From: Nectonema munidae
Taxonomy: Eukaryota > Nematomorpha > Nectonematoida > Nectonematidae
Assembly: GCA_030549495.1 (NCBI GenBank)
Contig: JAUIRK010001053.1
Coordinates: forward strand, 436,001-500,000
Direction of reading: 5' to 3'
DNA length: 64,000 nucleotides
Under the pieces are notes generated by a model. That model saw only the letters and a list, made by a program, of their open reading frames with translations, was not told the origin of the DNA and did not search any database. The position numbers were made by a program, and so were the translations under genes. Position 1 is the first letter of the stretch. The number at the start of each line of letters is the position of its first letter. Of the stretch, positions 1-11,975 are shown in pieces.

Positions 1-589
1 TTTTACTCTTTCGGTTTCATATTTAAATTGATTTGGGAAAATATTTCTATAGCTGGGCGAGATACGCTGCACTTCGCGTTAAGTTGGTCTAAAAAAGTTA
101 AACAGGCTTTAATACTTTTTATACTCAAGTGTATCGATTTTATGAGGCATAATAGAGATAATCTTTGTTGTTGTTTGCAACCCCATCTTCTTTCCGAGAT
201 TTGGCATCAAGATACACACATCGCTTCCAGCCTCTATTCGAGCTTCTCCCACGACTTGAGCATAAATTCCACTACTTTGACGCGGTTTCGAGACTTCCCG
301 ATTCAGGGTAGGGTGGTTCACTGTAATTTCATCGCATAGTAAATTAATCGTGATTCAATACATCGTCGGTATTTTCATTGTGCAGTTATTACATCGTCAT
401 ACTAATTTTATGCTTGACGGACGCTCAATGTTTTTTTTGTAAATATCCTTTTATAATTACTAATAGTGTTAAGCATCTACGAGATCGTGCAGATGATGCA
501 ATTATAAAATGAATGGATAAATTATACCAGAAACATATTGACTCTACATGTAAAGTTTTCAATACAGTATAGAGTTTAGCTTTTTTTTT
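1..589. other. No recognised gene; short unassigned ORF on minus strand
   Basis: The only open stretch is a 70-codon frame on the minus strand (321-109), which also stays open a little upstream of its first ATG. It contains GEARIEAGSDVCILMPNLG and does not resemble any family I know. It could be an exon or a transposon scrap. The rest is AT-rich sequence without visible structure. Confidence 0.3.
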
Positions 590-1620
590 TCTTTTTCTTG
601 TTGAAGATGAGGAGCTTCAAATAAAAAATGGAGTTAACACGGGTGTTGGATTTCATTCTCCTAAAACTCCCGTAAAAATTTTGATCTCATTGCAAAGGAG
701 ATAAAAAAAGAAATATTCACTAAAATTATTGAACAAACTTCTAAATCTGTGTCATCTTGTATGAAGCTTCAACCATATCTAGTCGGTGTTTATAATATTT
801 TTAAGATTGAAGTTTGTATCACCAACAATGTTCCTAGATTTGAATGAATTAGGGGAATAGGGGGAGAAGCAATAGATACATCCTTATTAAAAAGTTTTTA
901 CTCTCTGATTTGACTTTGAATATTTAAGAAATAATTTGATTCCCTTCTATTCAGATGCGGCAAGTGTAATGCTTGGCCGAAATTCTGAGGTCGACACTAG
1001 ACTTAAAAAAGATTTTTCTAAGATTATTATTTGGAATTCTTTAAATCATCGCTTCCAACTTATTTTGGATGATTCTGTTAATGATATAAAACAAGCGAAT
1101 GACTTCAAAATATTTATGGATAAAATCTACAGAATCTTTCACCAATCAAATAAAAAACAAATGGAACTCTTCAAAATTTTGGAAGAACTTGGTTAACAAA
1201 TTTTGAAGATATGTAGATGAAGATGGGCTGCTTGCGGTTTAATGCACTTGCTGTATGGCTGCTTATTATATTATTTTTTCGTTACTAGGACAAATCATTC
1301 AGGAATCGCTACCTGTTTTTGCAAGAAATAATTTTTGGCAGATTTACCACTGATGATAGACATATTTCATGAAATGTCCTTACTTTTTAAAGCTCTCCAC
1401 GCCAGAAGTGTAACTAATAAGTTTAAGACTAATAAAAAGATACATAAAAGCATTTGAAATGCCTAAAGAAAATAAGGGGACTTTGAAAAGGAAATAAATG
1501 ATAGAATTGAATCTGACGCTTTTAAGGATATTGAGATCACTGTAAACCATAGATTTGTTGATGAAAAAAGGTTGATAAGTGTCAGCAAAGAAATTTTATG
1601 AAATAGAGTAATTAAAAGTA
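590..1620 (+). mobile_element. Decayed hAT transposase remnant (KIAA1586-like)
   Basis: Broken frames read like the DUF4371/KIAA1586 type of hAT transposase. Near 690-760 there is an AKEIKKEIFTKIIEQTSK block, followed at 936-1196 by a longer open piece with [10 protein letters not shown] (the family usually has SDGASVMLG) and [13 protein letters not shown] (usually WHCLNHRLEL). Further broken matches run to about 1610 (EINDRIESDAFKDIE). The D/H motifs of the RNase H-like core are recognisable, but several stops and frame changes show that it is dead. No terminal inverted repeats or target duplication were found, so the limits are approximate. Confidence 0.5.
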
Positions 1621-1884
1621 ATATAAATTGTATATATTATATATAATATAAATATATTTTACATATAATCGTTGGTCTTTATCGGTCAATATGACATGTT
1701 GCTAGTGAGAGAATTTGTTAAAATATTTGAATCCCACGACTGAAGTAAGAATATATGAAGGGTAAGTTTGTAATTTTTAATTTGGGAAAATAGGGAATCA
1801 AAAGAACAAAAAATATCGATTTTATGATATTCATTTTTAGGTAGAGTGTATTTTATTCCGATATTTAATAAATATTTTTGGGAA

Positions 1885-2345
1885 GCAGAAAAACTTTTTT
1901 AAGTTAAAGAAATTATCTCTTTCTACTACTTTATATTTTTCTTTTAACCAAGATTCTTCTTTGTATTCATTTTCAAAACATACTTTTTACTCCTATATGA
2001 TAATCAAATCATCTGTGAAAAGTAGCTCTCTAGATCTCCTACTTTTAAAATTCCAGACAAAATATCCATCACTATTATAAACAAAATGGTGCTTAAAGCG
2101 AAACCTTGATGAAGACCAACTTTAATCTCAAATTCTTTAGATTTTCCTTGTATTTATTTAACCGCTGTTTTTGACTTTTTGTACAATTCCTAAACTATTC
2201 TCACTAATTTTTCTGATGTTCCTTTTTCCATCATAGACCAATAGACTATTCCTATGGGAACACGGTCATACGCTTTTCCCAAGTCAACAAACTCGCAAAA
2301 ACTGAAAAATGTTCTTTTAACTTTTTCTCTATCAATTACTGGACT
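1885..2345 (-). mobile_element. RTE-type LINE fragment (reverse transcriptase core)
   Basis: Read on the minus strand, this stretch encodes broken RT motifs in the right order: FVDLGKAYDRVP (family FVDLEKAYDRVPR), then MMEKGTSEKLVRIV, then VGLHQGFALSTILFIIVMD (family GLHQGSxLSPLLFIIVMD), then a degenerate TDDL in place of YADDL. Internal stops and a frame change are visible. The order and spacing match the intact RTE copy at 56118-58196, though this copy is much more diverged. Both ends are lost and no tail was seen, so it is an old piece of one element. Confidence 0.55.
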
Positions 2346-3245
2346 AGAATAATAGCAACTACCTTATTATATACAATTTAGCAAGCGAAGGGGCTAATAG
2401 TATATAAAATTCCTATGTTTACAACACTCAGGATGAAGAAATACAAAATTGAAAATTTGTTTGACAACACATATTGGAAAAAATGTGATGAATATGAAGG
2501 ATTGGTGATTAAATTGTTCAAAAAAGTTATGATTGAATTAAGCAATTATCAAGGTTAAAAAAAGAATTTCTCAATTTACTTGAGTTAAAAAAAAGAGAAA
2601 TATAAAAGATCATAGCTCTTATATATGAAAATAAATATGCCGCCAATAAATGATATAATTTTGATTAAAATATTTACACGATATTTTACCTATGTAATTT
2701 AATGGCGAAAACTTAAGTATTGAGGATTTTTTCAGAGTTTTACTATTTTTCATTTATTTATTCAAAATTTAGATAGCTAATGAATTTTTTTAACAAAAAA
2801 GTAAAAATTCTTTTATTTTTCAACTATTAGCAATGACGTTGAAATTCTAGGATTTAATCCACTAGCATTGAGAATCAAAACCGAATTATATTCACTACTT
2901 TTCTCGTTTAAAAGAATAATAAATAAGTATTCGTTTATTTAAACATTTTATAATTTATAAAAATAATTTTTTTTATATTATAAATTATATAAAAAATCTT
3001 ATCATAATATAATTTCATTTTAAGAAACTGCTTTTATTTTATTATGCAGCCTATACTGTTGCATTTATTTGGGTAACAAAATAGTTGCTCTTGTTTTTTT
3101 ATTTTCATACCAATTTTACAAAATATAGTAATTATCTGCTTTAACTATCGAGCGAATGAATTAATGATCCATATATTGGAGTTATTGAAAAGATCAATTG
3201 ATGAAAGATTGTTTTATTTTTTAAAGGAATTTTAGTTTCTCTATA
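2346..3245. other. AT-rich sequence, nothing recognised
   Basis: No coding exon, RNA gene or element end was recognised in this stretch, which is rich in A/T runs. It lies between the RTE fragment and the left target duplication of the next hAT element. Confidence 0.4.
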
Positions 3246-3409
3246 CTTAAGTACAGTGGCGGATCCAAAGGGGGGGGCCACCGGGGCCAGGCCCCCCCTA
3301 TGAAAACATTTCAAAGTTACTCTGACAAATTTGCTAAGTTTTTTTATTATATTAGATTGAAAGTACTCATTATAATACGCATCTTCATTATCACATTAGT
3401 TTTTGCGAA

Positions 3410-3461
3410 CGATCATCTCACAAACTAAGTGCACCCGATCATCTCACAAACTAAGTGCACC
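3410..3461. repeat. Perfect 26-bp tandem duplication
   Basis: Two identical 26-bp units (3410-3435 and 3436-3461, beginning CGATCATCTCACAAACTAAG) sit head to tail inside the 5' non-coding part of the hAT element. Confidence 0.85.
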
Positions 3462-3553
3462 AATGTGACAAAAAGCTATCAAGTTGCATGATGAATTTAT
3501 ACATTTGTTATTTGTTCCTTCTCTTCTCTTTCTTCATATCATTTATATATATC

Positions 3554-3569
3554 TGTGTGTGTGTGTGTG
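3554..3569. repeat. (GT)n microsatellite
   Basis: A run of eight GT dinucleotides lies inside the hAT 5' region. Confidence 0.8.
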
Positions 3570-4590
3570 ATTTTGTTCACTCATATATGCTCGCTTTGCT
3601 TTCTTTTCTCTTGTTTGTTTCCGGACCAGATATTACGTATTCAAAAAATTGTTATCCCCAAAATTGTTGTCATAATTTTCTACGAATTTTCTTGTGAATT
3701 GTAAGTGATCTCAGTTTGTACTTATGATTTTATTTTGACAATTGATATATTCAGAACATACAAATATTAATTAATTTTAAATAATTAATTTGTAACAGAG
3801 TTTATGACATATATCGATTTTTACCAAATATTCATGCCACTACACCGTTAGAATTGAGCTGACCATAATAAGTTTCTTGTTTCACAGTTTCATTTCATTA
3901 TAATCTTAATGCTTCTTTATATATTTGACGAATGTTTGAATTCTAGTTTTTTATGTTTGATTTTCCAAATATATGTTATAGTCATTCCTATTTTTGCTAA
4001 AGAAGTCATTAGAGTATAACACATACCAGCTTTTTCTAGCCCTTTTTATGCCGCGCTAATCAAAAGGCAAAAACACTTATAATTTTAAATTTTATAAAAA
4101 AATAAATTAGAATTATGTTGGTTCGACAAATAAGTCAAAGCATTTTAACTCTAAAATGCAGCAGGTTTACCTTCAAAAATGAAAAAGTTATGAAAACATG
4201 CACGCACGAACATATTTACCTTAAGTATTACTTTAGAAGGACAGCCATAAAGCACAACTGCTTAAAGTGAAATTATTTTAAAATGAATATAAATTTTAAA
4301 AAACATTAATTTTAATATCAAATATTTACGATCAATTTCAAAGAAACTTATTTTTAAATAACTTTACTCTGTGACTTTGGTTTTAGACGATTTTAATTTT
4401 ATCTGTTTGGTTTTTGCATGTTTTGATCAGACACTGATTGATTCAGCTAGGTTTGACAGATTGTGGGATTACGCAATCCCGAGTTGTATGAAAAAAACTG
4501 ATTAAGCTCAGATACCTTTTTTAATTCATTTTTCATATATTTTTCATAATATTATTTAGCACTTCATAATATCCTTTAGTTTTAGTTAAA

Positions 4591-7004
4591 ATGAATACTC
4601 AAAGCTCTTCAAAATGTAAAAAAAGAAAAATAATAGATTATTTTACAAAAAATGATTTGATCCAATCTTCAAGCCAATCACAATGTGCAGTATCCTATAC
4701 AAAGGAACTTGACAATGAAGAAATTTTAAATTCAAATGATTTCAATATGGACGCTGTGCTTGAAGAAAATGACATTGCCCGAGCAATTCTATATTCTGGT
4801 GGAGCTAAAAAAATGCCCAGCTGCGATAAGCTTTTTTGTTTAAAAAAGTGGTGCGGCCAGCAGGTGAAGCATCATCCTGGCCTCATGAAACGCTTAAAAA
4901 TGGCAAAACTAGGCGAGTTACGCCTTTTTGTTTTGGCAAATATCCTTGGTTGACATACTCAATTTATTTTAAAGGCCTTTTTTGCCGATTTTGTGTGTTT
5001 TTTGCGCCTGATTTGGTAGGAGCATCAAAACTTTCCGCCAAACAGTTGGTGAATTTACCCTGCAAACGTTTTGCTAGATTGACAGGTCAAGATGGATATC
5101 TATATGAACACAACAAAGCACAATATCATGAATTAGCCAAAACTGCTGCTCACAATTTCCAATTAAGAATTTCTAACCCAGAACTCTCAGTTGATAATCA
5201 ATTGAATTCTAACATAATGAAAGTTAAAAGAGAAAATCGAGAGATTATGAAGAGCATAATTGAAATTGTTATTTTATATTGTAGAATGGGTCTACCATTC
5301 AGAGGACATAGAGATGATGGTCAATTAGATGCTCCAACTACAATCAACGAAATAACCGTAGAAGAAGGCTGTTTTCGCTCTATGATACAGTTGTATTCTT
5401 TATCTAACTCAAGTTTATTTAATCATCTTTCAAAATCAGCTTTGAATGCTTCTTACATTTCTAAAAGTATACAAAATGAAATTATATCATGCATTGCAAA
5501 AGTAATTTGCAGGAAAATAGCTAATGAAGTTGAGAAAGCGGAGTTTTATTCTGTTATTGCAGATGAGATAACTGATTTTTCACATAAAAGCTAACTTTCA
5601 ATAAGCGTAAGATATGTGAAAGATCACTCCATAGTAGAACGCTTCTTAGAATTCGTGAATCCAGAATCGTTATGTGGAAAAAGTCTTGCATGTGAAATCA
5701 TCAATGTGTTGAAAAGAAGTGGTTTAGTTTGCGAAAACTTAGTTGGCCAAGGCTATGATGGTGCAGCAGCAATGAGTGGAGCTTTTAATGGAGTACAAGC
5801 AGAAGTACGGCGTATTTGTGGAAATCAAGCAATATATATGCACTGCGCTGCTCATTCTTTCAAACTTACTTTGATTAAAGCAGGTGAAGTTCCAGAAATT
5901 CGAAACACTTTTGCTATAGTTGGGAGTTTAGCGAAGTTTTTTAATTCAAGTTCTGTGAGGAGTAAAAAATTGCAAGAAGCTGTAAAGGAGTCGAAAAATG
6001 AAATTTCAAGATACAGACTGAAAGTTCCATGTCCAACTCGTTGGATTGAGAAACATGAATCTATTCACCTGCATACATCTTGTATTATGAAGTCATTGAT
6101 ACACTAGAGAAAATAAGCAAAGAAAAATCAACTTCTTCTTCAGACGCTAACTCTTTGCTCAACTCTCTAACTAAATCTGAGTTTGTTGTCGCATTAGTTA
6201 TATTAAATGATGTAATGTATGTAACAAAAAAGATCTCTTTTTTTTACAATCTAGTTCCAATGATATTTTTTCAGCTGTCAAACAAATTTCAATTATAAAA
6301 CACCAGTTAGAAGAGTGGAGAAACAATGAAACACAATTTCGTAGAATTTTTGAAAAAGCTCAAAATTTATATGGAGAGGAACAATTGAGTATTCCAAGAA
6401 TAGCAAATAAAATGACTAAAAGAAGTAATATTCCAGCTTCCTCTCCATTAGAATTTTATCGACGTTCGATTTTCTTACCTTTTTTAGATACTATTATTTC
6501 ACAAATCAGTGATCGATTTGAAAAGCACATTATTACTGTTAGTCTTCTCTGTGGTTTATTACCAGAATTCGCTAAAAACGTTAAATTTGATGAAGTTAAA
6601 AGTGGATTGGATATTTATTTTGGAATAATAAATGTAGTTTGGAGGAGTTAGAACTGGAGTTTCAAACATGGAAGCTTTTCTCCAAAACAGTTTCAAATGC
6701 TCCGCGCGATCCAATTACCGCTCTAGAAATTTGTGATAAAGTATTTTATCCAAACATTCACAAACTTCTACTTATTTACGCAACTTTACCAGTTTCTTCA
6801 TCAACAGCTGAGCGCACTTTTTCAGTACTCAAAAAATTGAAATCTTATCTGCGTTCAAATACAGGAGAAGATCGTTTGAATGGTTTGGCATTGGCTTATA
6901 TTCACCGAGACATGAATCGTGAAGATATTGTGAAAGAAACACTTGAGCTTTTCTCTCTTAAAGAACGAAAAATGAAATTTAATTTTCTATTTTTTTATAT
7001 ATAA
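4591..7004 (+). pseudogene. hAT transposase (ZMYM1/DUF4371 type), broken
   Basis: The pieces follow the order of a ZMYM1-like hAT transposase. There is a basic, Ser-rich N-terminus (4591-4953), then a TTF-type zinc finger region with FCRFCVFF (about 4980-5010) and a DUF4371 region. The catalytic-core motifs are VIADEITDFS (first Asp, about 5560), GQGYDGAAAMSG (second Asp, about 5745), MHCAAHSFKL, and CPTRWIEKHE. The C-terminal dimerisation motif is SSTAERTFSVLKKLKS (about 6800). One in-frame TAA lies at 5592-5594, and the reading frame changes near 4840-4950, near 6090, between 6300 and 6385, and near 6640. It cannot be translated as one protein. ATG 4591 is the likely start because it opens the N-terminal segment. 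Confidence 0.8.
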
Positions 7005-7354
7005 GTAATTTGTTGGGAAACTCACTTTATTTTACCATCTTTCAAAAATTTTATTTTTCATGTAATGTAATTTAATTCTTTATAAAGTTTTTCAGTACTT
7101 TTTAATAAAAAACTAAAGCTCACATCAGTTTGTTGAACATCATATTAGTTTTTATATTCACGCGTATAAAGTTTCATAACTCAAAATATAATTACAATAT
7201 AGAGCATAGCTATTTTTCCATAATAGAGTTTTGATGGAAATCCTAATAATTATTGTGATATACTACAGTTGACGTACTTTTTAACTTCAAAAAAATTTCA
7301 AAGAAAAGTTTGGCCCCCCTTCATATAATTTCTGGATCCGCCACTGCTTAAGTA

Positions 7355-9084
7355 CAATAAATTAATTCTTATTCTGTGAGAAGTATGAAAGAAATATTTT
7401 GCATTTTTATTTTAAAAAAATAGAATGATTTTTTAGTATTAAAATTAAAAAATTAAGCTAATTATTTTTTCAAGTATCGGCCTCAAAATGGTATCGGGAA
7501 AATTTATTAACCTTTCCCATTTTTATTCCCATTCTTCCAAGGATGTAAGTAAATATTGTATATTTTACATAAGTAAAATTGTAACGAATTTTTAAAAATT
7601 CTGAAAGATGTAAAAAATTAATTGAAAAGAATAGGAAAAAAACATTATAAAAAATTGTTCACTTTTCAGCACACTCTTGGATTTGTATGTCTTATTTGTT
7701 AGAAAACCATTCTTACCAACTTTTTTATTATTAGAATTTAAGTTTCAACATCTCGTTTGCTCAATCTTTCGAAGTTTCAATCTTAATATTTTTTACTGCT
7801 TTAATTTTTCTATAATACTCTTATAGATAGGAATATGTATTATAGTAATATATTGGGATACGAATCCTAACAATAACCCACCAACAAAATTCTTTTTGAA
7901 ATAATTGAAAATGATCCCCTTTTAAGACCTAGAACTCCCGTTATCTTATTCCTCATTAAATTTGTGCTTTTACACATCCGAGTTCTTTTGGCGCTCCTCA
8001 ACTGTTCTCTTGTTTCGCAAGCTCAGAGAGTTCAAGATTCGTGACTAGAGAAACGGCATCGAGTCAGGTGTGTTCTCATACGACTTTTTTTGCCTTATAA
8101 CCCGCATTCTCCATCTTATTGTTGTCAGGAAGCCTTTTAATCTGCATACTATCTTGTTTCATTCATTCTTAGATATCCTTCATTGATAGCTCCAGTTTTA
8201 TATGAAATTCATTTCCCGCGCTCTGTTCTCGATAAAACTATAAATTGAGGTTTGAATAACGCGAATTCAGGCACCTCGTTTCGAAAACTCAATAATTTTA
8301 GGACTTTCTTCAATCATCATTTTTATATTGAATCCTTGAAAATATGGCAGCACATTTCTTAAGATGTTTCTCGACCAAATCTCCTTCAAATACTACAAGA
8401 TATTCTATTTTTGATATAAAGGATCCTCTTTTTTTCAATTACTGAAGCTTTTCCACATCCATCAACTGAAAAGCACTCCCCCTCAAAGGAGGAAGATCAC
8501 GCAAATCTTACCCTTGAAGTTTGTACAATTCCCAACACAAAATACTCAATAAATTCCCAGGACTGTTTTCACTACTTGGTATAATAGTAGCATGGTTCCT
8601 TTACCTTCCTGAGGTTTCCATGCTCAACTTTAATTAGGAAGATAAAATATTTGGACAGTGGCCTTCACATAATGGAATCTATGTCATAACTCTAACATCC
8701 TTAAAGTTCTTGACAAAATTCTTATATGTCAATTCTTAATTGTCTTATGTGTAAAGTTGAAAATATTTTATGTATTCGGATTTGGAAGATGAATAAATCG
8801 AGTTAAATAAAATTTAAACTTAATTTATTTAAATTTTAAAATAGTTTTAAAAATCAACTTTTTTAAATACTCCTAAAAATAAAAAGAATCGGAATGAGAT
8901 ATTGGAAGGATACGAATGAAATTTTGAAATGCGATTTCGAAAAAAACACTGTTCTCACGATTTCCCATTCCGATTAATCGTCCCATGACTTATACAAATG
9001 ATCTACACATAAACAACTCGAATTTTTATTCAAAGAAAAAGCTTTTACTATTGGCTGTTTTTAGCATGGCTTGGTTTTTGGACT
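7355..9084. other. No recognised gene
   Basis: AT-rich sequence follows the right target duplication of the hAT. Short frames on the minus strand near 8000-8800 (for example one with LRNKRTVEERQKNSD) do not match a family I know and are full of stops. Nothing here can be annotated. Confidence 0.35.
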
Positions 9085-9180
9085 TTCCTTGAAAATGGTA
9101 TCAAAAGATGCAGCTAGCTATTTAAGGAAATGTCCCGCAATTTTATATTATTTTAGTTGAGGTTAGTGTCGTTGATAGGG
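9085..9180 (-). mobile_element. Terminal fragment of the repeat-laden TTAA element family
   Basis: This stretch matches, in inverted orientation, the left terminal ~130 bp of the element at 32830-35823. Both share ATGGTATCAAAAGATGCAGC followed by TTAAGGAAATGTC-like sequence and a terminus (GTCGTTGATAGGG here, GTCACTGATAGGG there). TGAA follows at 9181-9184 where the full copy has TTAA. Only this end is present, with a small internal deletion relative to the full copy. It is the third trace of the family in the window. Confidence 0.55.
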
Positions 9181-11975
9181 TGAAATATCGGTGACCAGAA
9201 AAGCCTTTTTCAGAAAACTGGGGTTCAATCCATTTATTAGTTATAGTTAGTTTATATTTCCTTATTATAGTACCCAATTTTCTGAAAACGATTTTTCTAA
9301 CATAAAGTTTTCCTATTTTTTTCCAAGGAAATCCTTTAATATTTTTGTGTACTTAATCTAAATATTATGTTTCAAAAAATCTTAAGCGATTATTTTTTTG
9401 CCCTTCTGAAGCCCTTTTATGGGGCATCATCATTTTTTTACAATTTTGGTCTAATGTTCAATGTAAATTTGAGACCGAATTTTTCAGAGCGAGATTTTCT
9501 AGCAGTGAAAGATCGTGTATAATAAGTAGCGGAACGAACAGTGTTAAATGGAAATCAAGCAATAAGAAATCAAAATACTCATGCTATTTGTTACACATAT
9601 GTTTGAGAGCAATATTTTTTTGACAGTGTTTGCTGTTATCACTGAAGAAGAAACGGTCTTTTCTTCCAAAATGAAATGTTAACACTTTGCAACCTGAAGC
9701 ATATTTCAAAGCCTACATGTGAAAAACAAGAACAAAATGCATGTTGATTTGATTTCATTCATTTTTAATTTGACTCAAATTTTTGTTTTCATTGATATAT
9801 TTATTCTGTCTCCAAGGTTTGGTACGATATTCCCTCTTTTGAACACCCTGGCATAAATATTTACTTCTGCAATACTAAAATTTTTCTTTCTATTTTGGGT
9901 CGCTAACTTTTTAACAGTTAAAATCATTTAAAATCTAATTAACCCATATGTGATTCAGTTTTTTACTAAATTTCACAAGAGAGTTGTAGATAGAAGTCGG
10001 TTTCTAATAAAATTTAGGAATGTGAGTCGAATTTTTTTTTATTAAAGAAGATTTTTTACGTATTTTAAAATAACTTAATTTTTAAAAGCATTTTGTGTGG
10101 CCCTTCCTGCTTCCGAGATTTTCATTCAGAGTTCTTAATGGGGATCAAATCATCAATTTCAAATGAAACTGATATTTGAGGACTGTGAATAAGAGTTTTC
10201 AACGGGTAGTTTCAAATTCTGAACAAATAAAGTTTATTTATTTTTTATTTATCAAATCATTTCACCTCAAGACAACCTCACATGCCTATATGGTCTCCAT
10301 AGCAAAAATCCCATGTCAAAATTCCCTTCACTTACCTATTGTAATTGCTAATAATCCTACATATCAATGACAGATTTCACATATTACATGACATTTGGTG
10401 TTTTACTATGAGAAGTTTTTAATGATGCCCTCAAAATTCATTTGCATCAGATGAGATAGCATTTTTTTTTGTTTTTTCTTTATAAAAATGGAATACTTTT
10501 TTTTTTTGTCAATACATTTGAACAAAATTTTAACGCCATCTATCAGAAAAATATAAAATGATAAACTTCGTTTGTGCAAGACCTAAAATCTTGACTTTTT
10601 TTTCAAAAATATGAGGCAACTGGCGCAATTTGAGTGTTGCATACACTTGTATTCACTAGTTCTGATGCACTATATCATTTGGTTTATGAAGTACTTGTCA
10701 TCTTTACTCACAAATCTAGTATAATTTAAGATCATCTTCTTTATTTATTTACTTACCAAGTGTTTGCAAAAGTGAATATTCTTTAAAATACTAGTTGAAA
10801 TTTTTTATTGATTTTAGCTGTCAAACACTTTCAATGAATGCATTCAATTTTTATTTAAGTTATATAAAAAAGGAATCCTAAATGACTGCAGGCAAAATAA
10901 AAAGACTCAAGCCGACGCAGTTGTGTGGAGTGGGATTCAAATATGTATTATGAACGGCAAACCGAGTTGTATACTTCCTGCCTTTGGACATGGAGAGAAG
11001 GAAAGGGGAAAATCTTTAAGGCAAAAACTTGACCAGGAAAACCTGAAAGGCCTCTAAACGAGAGAAGTGTTCACCAGAACAAGATGTGAATGTGACGCGC
11101 TGATTCATCTTTGACGAACGAAAAACAGAATAGAGGAAAACGTCTAAGATAACGGATGTTGCTGATGGTAGCGGCATTTGGCCGACAAAAATTTTATGAA
11201 ATGAACATTTGGCCCAATGAACCATTTGTCATGCAACCTCTAATAGACAAAATTATTCATCACATTATCTGTGTGAATAATAAAAGAAAACAAAAATTAC
11301 TCTGTAAATTTGTATAAAGCACAAACTTTCAAACTTACTGGAAGTGAAGAAGCGCTTACAATAATTGTCATATTGAATGTGGATTCTCGGTGAAATGTCC
11401 ATTCGGCTAAAGGTCTGTTTGTCCAAATTTTCCATCACAAATGCTGTTTTTTTAATTGTCCTTCATATGCTCCTACTCTTCCATTACTGGGCCATCTGTT
11501 GTCAGGACCTATGCCATAGTAATTATGATGTTTTCTACCATGAAACAACAAAATTTCTTAACCTTTATGATCTCAATGAGGGCTTCAATGATGCATAATG
11601 CCTTTTTGAATAATATAAAGAGAGGAAATATAACAAAAAAATTTTTCATCAATTATGTGGGCCTCCAAGCACTGGAAAATGAACCAAAATATTTTCTTCA
11701 AGTAAAATGATGATGGTAAATTTGATACTATTACGATGATGATATCTTTAGACCGAATAAGGTGAAACGAATGCCATCATTCAGAAAATTTGAAAAAACA
11801 AGCATCCTAAAATTAATTATTATTTTTAAAAATAAAATTATAAAGTACGCATGAGACAAGAACATGTTATTTGCCAGTGATAAATGACCATATGGGTTAA
11901 TATGACCTAGAACCATAATATTTAATAATTAAGACATTTTTTTTTCATATTTATCTTTATATATTAAGCAAAAGA
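9181..11975. other. Gene-poor region upstream of FANCI
   Basis: Contains an imperfect ~22-bp inverted repeat around 9203-9300 (a core like TTTTCAGAAAACTGGG against its complement). A somewhat GC-richer stretch lies at about 10890-11230, with a GGCC(A/C)AAATG-like motif repeated imperfectly to about 11430. I recognise no protein family in the frames here. The last few tens of bases before 11976 presumably hold the FANCI promoter, but no clear core promoter element can be named. Confidence 0.35.

Larger units (their letters stand above)
3254..7346 (+). mobile_element. hAT DNA transposon with intact ends and 8-bp target duplication
   Basis: The element starts CAGTGGCGGATCCA and ends TGGATCCGCCACTG, a 14-bp perfect terminal inverted repeat with a C/G-rich run just inside each end. 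It is flanked by a perfect 8-bp duplication, CTTAAGTA at 3246-3253 and 7347-7354. TIRs of the YA(A/G)NG kind and an 8-bp duplication define the hAT superfamily. The 4.1-kb body contains one transposase gene (4591-7004) in the same direction. The long 5' part (3254-4590) has no coding sequence I recognise; it holds a 26-bp tandem duplication and a GT microsatellite. Clean ends suggest a fairly young insertion, yet the transposase is already broken. Confidence 0.9.

Noticed and set aside
28-339. Plus-strand ORF of 103 codons at the left edge
   Set aside because: Mixed composition without motifs; the opposite strand frame looks more protein-like, and neither is assignable.
9203-9300. Box B-like GGGTTCAATCC as a tRNA or SINE
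   Set aside because: No matching A box at the right distance upstream; the sequence lies next to an end fragment of another element.
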